A stretch of 14,947 nucleotides of DNA from Methanobacteriota archaeon. GTDB lineage: Archaea > Thermoplasmatota > Poseidoniia > Poseidoniales > Poseidoniaceae. Where the stretch lies: positions 1-14,947 of the forward strand of contig PCBQ01000017.1 in assembly GCA_002731395.1 (NCBI GenBank), given 5' to 3'. The notes below the pieces were generated by a model. It did not search any database and was not told the origin of the DNA. It saw only the letters and a list, made by a program, of their open reading frames with translations. A program made the translations under genes and the position numbers. Below are positions 13,602 through 14,947 of this stretch, in pieces; position 1 is the stretch's first letter; the number at the start of each line of letters is the position of its first letter.

Positions 13602-14947
13602 ATGGACGCTTCACAACACCGGCAACGTGCGTCCTTTGGGATGCTGCTGGTGCTGCTGCTTCCACTCTTTCTTCCCGTGGCATCCGCCGCCCTTGGGCCC
13701 GTCCGGGAGGTGAACAGTCCCACCGCCACGGTGACGCCATTGGGCGGCGGCGGTGGCATCACATCAGTCAACGTCACATCGGTGACGGTGCCGGACAACC
13801 ACACCGTGATTGATGCTGGCCTTGCGGTCGGAACGGTGTGGAGCAATGACGGCTCAAACGGGACGCAATTTGCCTACGACTCGAGAACTGGGTTTTCAGG
13901 CGGGCTTCATGGCGGAACGGAAGGCTTGCTGCGAGGCGGACGCCTGACCCTTGCTTCACCTGCTTCAAACAATGACGTAGAGGATTTTGAGGACCCTGTG
14001 TTGACGCCAGACGGATGGTTGGCCGTTGGGAGTGCCGATCGCGTGTGGTCCACGGTCAACCTCTCAACCACTTCGCTGAATGGCTCGCTGGCTTCGAGTG
14101 CGAACCTCGGACACCGTGCGCTCGTTCTGGGCGGGCCAAACGCAACGTTGGGCGCCCAAATGGCAGGCTGTTTCGTCAGCCCACAAGTGGACGGCCCCCG
14201 TGTCGTTCGAAACATGACGGTGCGCTTCCAATCTTCAGCCGACCTCGGACCTCACGACGTGCGCTGGGTGGAATGGCGTAGCGAGGCGTCTCCCTCGTGG
14301 TCAACCTTGACACCAACAAACGGCTATCCGGACCAGGTGACAGGAAATTTTGCGGTTGGCATGGTTCCTGACCCAACCTCCCTCACCACGGCGTGGGTTG
14401 GGGATGAGGGCCAAGGGTGGACGATGCATGAATTGCCATTAGACGGGCACCTCAGGTCCGCTGAAGCGTGGTACCAACTGAGGTTTTGCTTCGGTTCAAC
14501 CAATGAAACCACCCTTCGCACCGGTTGGCTCATCGACGCCTTGAGCGTGTTCAACGAGGGAGACCCCGGTGGCGCATGGTTCCACGGTAACCTCTCAGGC
14601 GCGTACTCGCCTGACGCAGACGGGTGGGTGGTGCTGGACACCGATTTGTCCAACCTTTCGTCTCCAACTGAGCTCGCGTTCCGCGCACACTGGGACATGG
14701 AGGGGGGTTGGCAAGACAGCATGACCACCCTGCTGAGTCTCGACCAGGGCACGTCCTGGACCTTGTTGTCACAGGCCCCGGGGCTGCCAGGAAACGGTGT
14801 CCTTTGGCAAGGAGGCTGGTTGACGCAGGAATCCGGTGAATGGGTGGACGTCCAATACAGCCTACCTCCCGCGGTCTTTACCTCAGCGAACGCATCTTCT
14901 GCCCAGTTGGCCTTCAGGGTCATCACGGACGCCAACGTCGGGTATGG
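13602..14947 (+). CDS. Large secreted beta-sandwich surface protein (3' incomplete)
   Basis: The frame stays open from ATG 13602 to the window end (448 residues visible), so the true protein is larger. Residues 1-29 form a signal peptide (hydrophobic MLLVLLLPLFLPVASA, cleavage likely before ALG). The mature part is Gly/Ser/Thr-rich with eleven N-x-S/T sequons, consistent with an archaeal S-layer-like or surface glycoprotein. Two similar modules follow each other. The first, from about 127 (EDFEDP, DGWLAVGS), contains SPSWSTL, then YQLRFCF, then GWLID (308-312). The second, from about 323, contains FRAHWDMEGGWQDS, DQGTSWTLL, GEWVDVQYSL and LAFRVITDANVGYG. The second resembles the beta-sandwich domains of M6 immune-inhibitor-A-type secreted proteins. 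No catalytic motif is visible yet; a peptidase or adhesin role cannot be judged. It is divergent from the Gins51-like gene, 97 bases apart. Confidence 0.85.
   Translation, partial: MDASQHRQRASFGMLLVLLLPLFLPVASAALGPVREVNSPTATVTPLGGGGGITSVNVTSVTVPDNHTVIDAGLAVGTVWSNDGSNGTQFAYDSRTGFSGGLHGGTEGLLRGGRLTLASPASNNDVEDFEDPVLTPDGWLAVGSADRVWSTVNLSTTSLNGSLASSANLGHRALVLGGPNATLGAQMAGCFVSPQVDGPRVVRNMTVRFQSSADLGPHDVRWVEWRSEASPSWSTLTPTNGYPDQVTGNFAVGMVPDPTSLTTAWVGDEGQGWTMHELPLDGHLRSAEAWYQLRFCFGSTNETTLRTGWLIDALSVFNEGDPGGAWFHGNLSGAYSPDADGWVVLDTDLSNLSSPTELAFRAHWDMEGGWQDSMTTLLSLDQGTSWTLLSQAPGLPGNGVLWQGGWLTQESGEWVDVQYSLPPAVFTSANASSAQLAFRVITDANVGY

Noticed and set aside
13205..13813. A 202-codon plus-strand frame opposite the Gins51-like gene and running into the surface-protein gene
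   Set aside because: It conflicts with the minus-strand gene, which has a Shine-Dalgarno and GINS-like ends, and with the signal-peptide frame starting at 13602.

Overview
The window looks like a GC-rich euryarchaeal chromosome fragment, most likely from the Thermoplasmatota and, at moderate confidence, a marine Group II (Poseidoniales-type) organism. Archaeal markers are eEF1A/EF-Tu(a), eS8, SRP19, a uS10 directly behind EF1A, family B DNA polymerase, a Gins51-like GINS subunit and an MCT-1/Tma20-type PUA protein. The lineage guess rests on their combination with an acyl-CoA-type desaturase, a PKD lipoprotein, a large secreted glycoprotein-like product and a PGF-CTERM-like sorting tail. No mobile element, CRISPR array, rRNA or tRNA was recognised, and no gene-free stretch exceeds about 120 bases.

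Layout. Positions 1-1727 (+) hold a tightly coupled three-gene unit: the end of an unknown ORF, a ParA/Soj-type ATPase, and a 131-residue protein whose N-terminus copies the ParA-contacting peptide of bacterial ParB but lacks the rest of ParB. Each junction is a 4-base GTGA overlap. Positions 1713-2829 (-) hold a PUA-domain RNA-binding protein followed by a small secreted protein with a C-terminal membrane anchor. Positions 2904-4423 (+) hold a fumarylacetoacetate-hydrolase-family enzyme, eS8 and SRP19. Positions 4490-5644 (+) encode a fatty-acyl desaturase that converges, one base apart, with a branched-chain aminotransferase on the minus strand (5646-6668). Positions 6785-10689 (+) encode PolB and a PKD/P-domain-like lipoprotein. 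Positions 10780-12441 (+) are the EF1A-uS10 pair. Positions 12530-13504 (-) encode the Gins51-like protein, divergent from a large secreted protein (13602 to the window end, incomplete).

Much of the window is housekeeping information processing: translation (EF1A, uS10, eS8, PUA protein), protein targeting (SRP19) and replication (PolB with a C-terminal PIP-box, Gins51). Mixed in are cell-surface proteins and lipid and amino-acid metabolism. Two start architectures can be proposed. One has a TTCAWATA TATA-like box about 45 bases before the ATG, with a strong Shine-Dalgarno between (eS8, EF1A). The other has a TATA-like box only about 25 bases before the ATG and no Shine-Dalgarno, suggesting leaderless mRNAs (desaturase, small secreted protein). 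The most novel element is the ParA plus mini-ParB unit at the left end.
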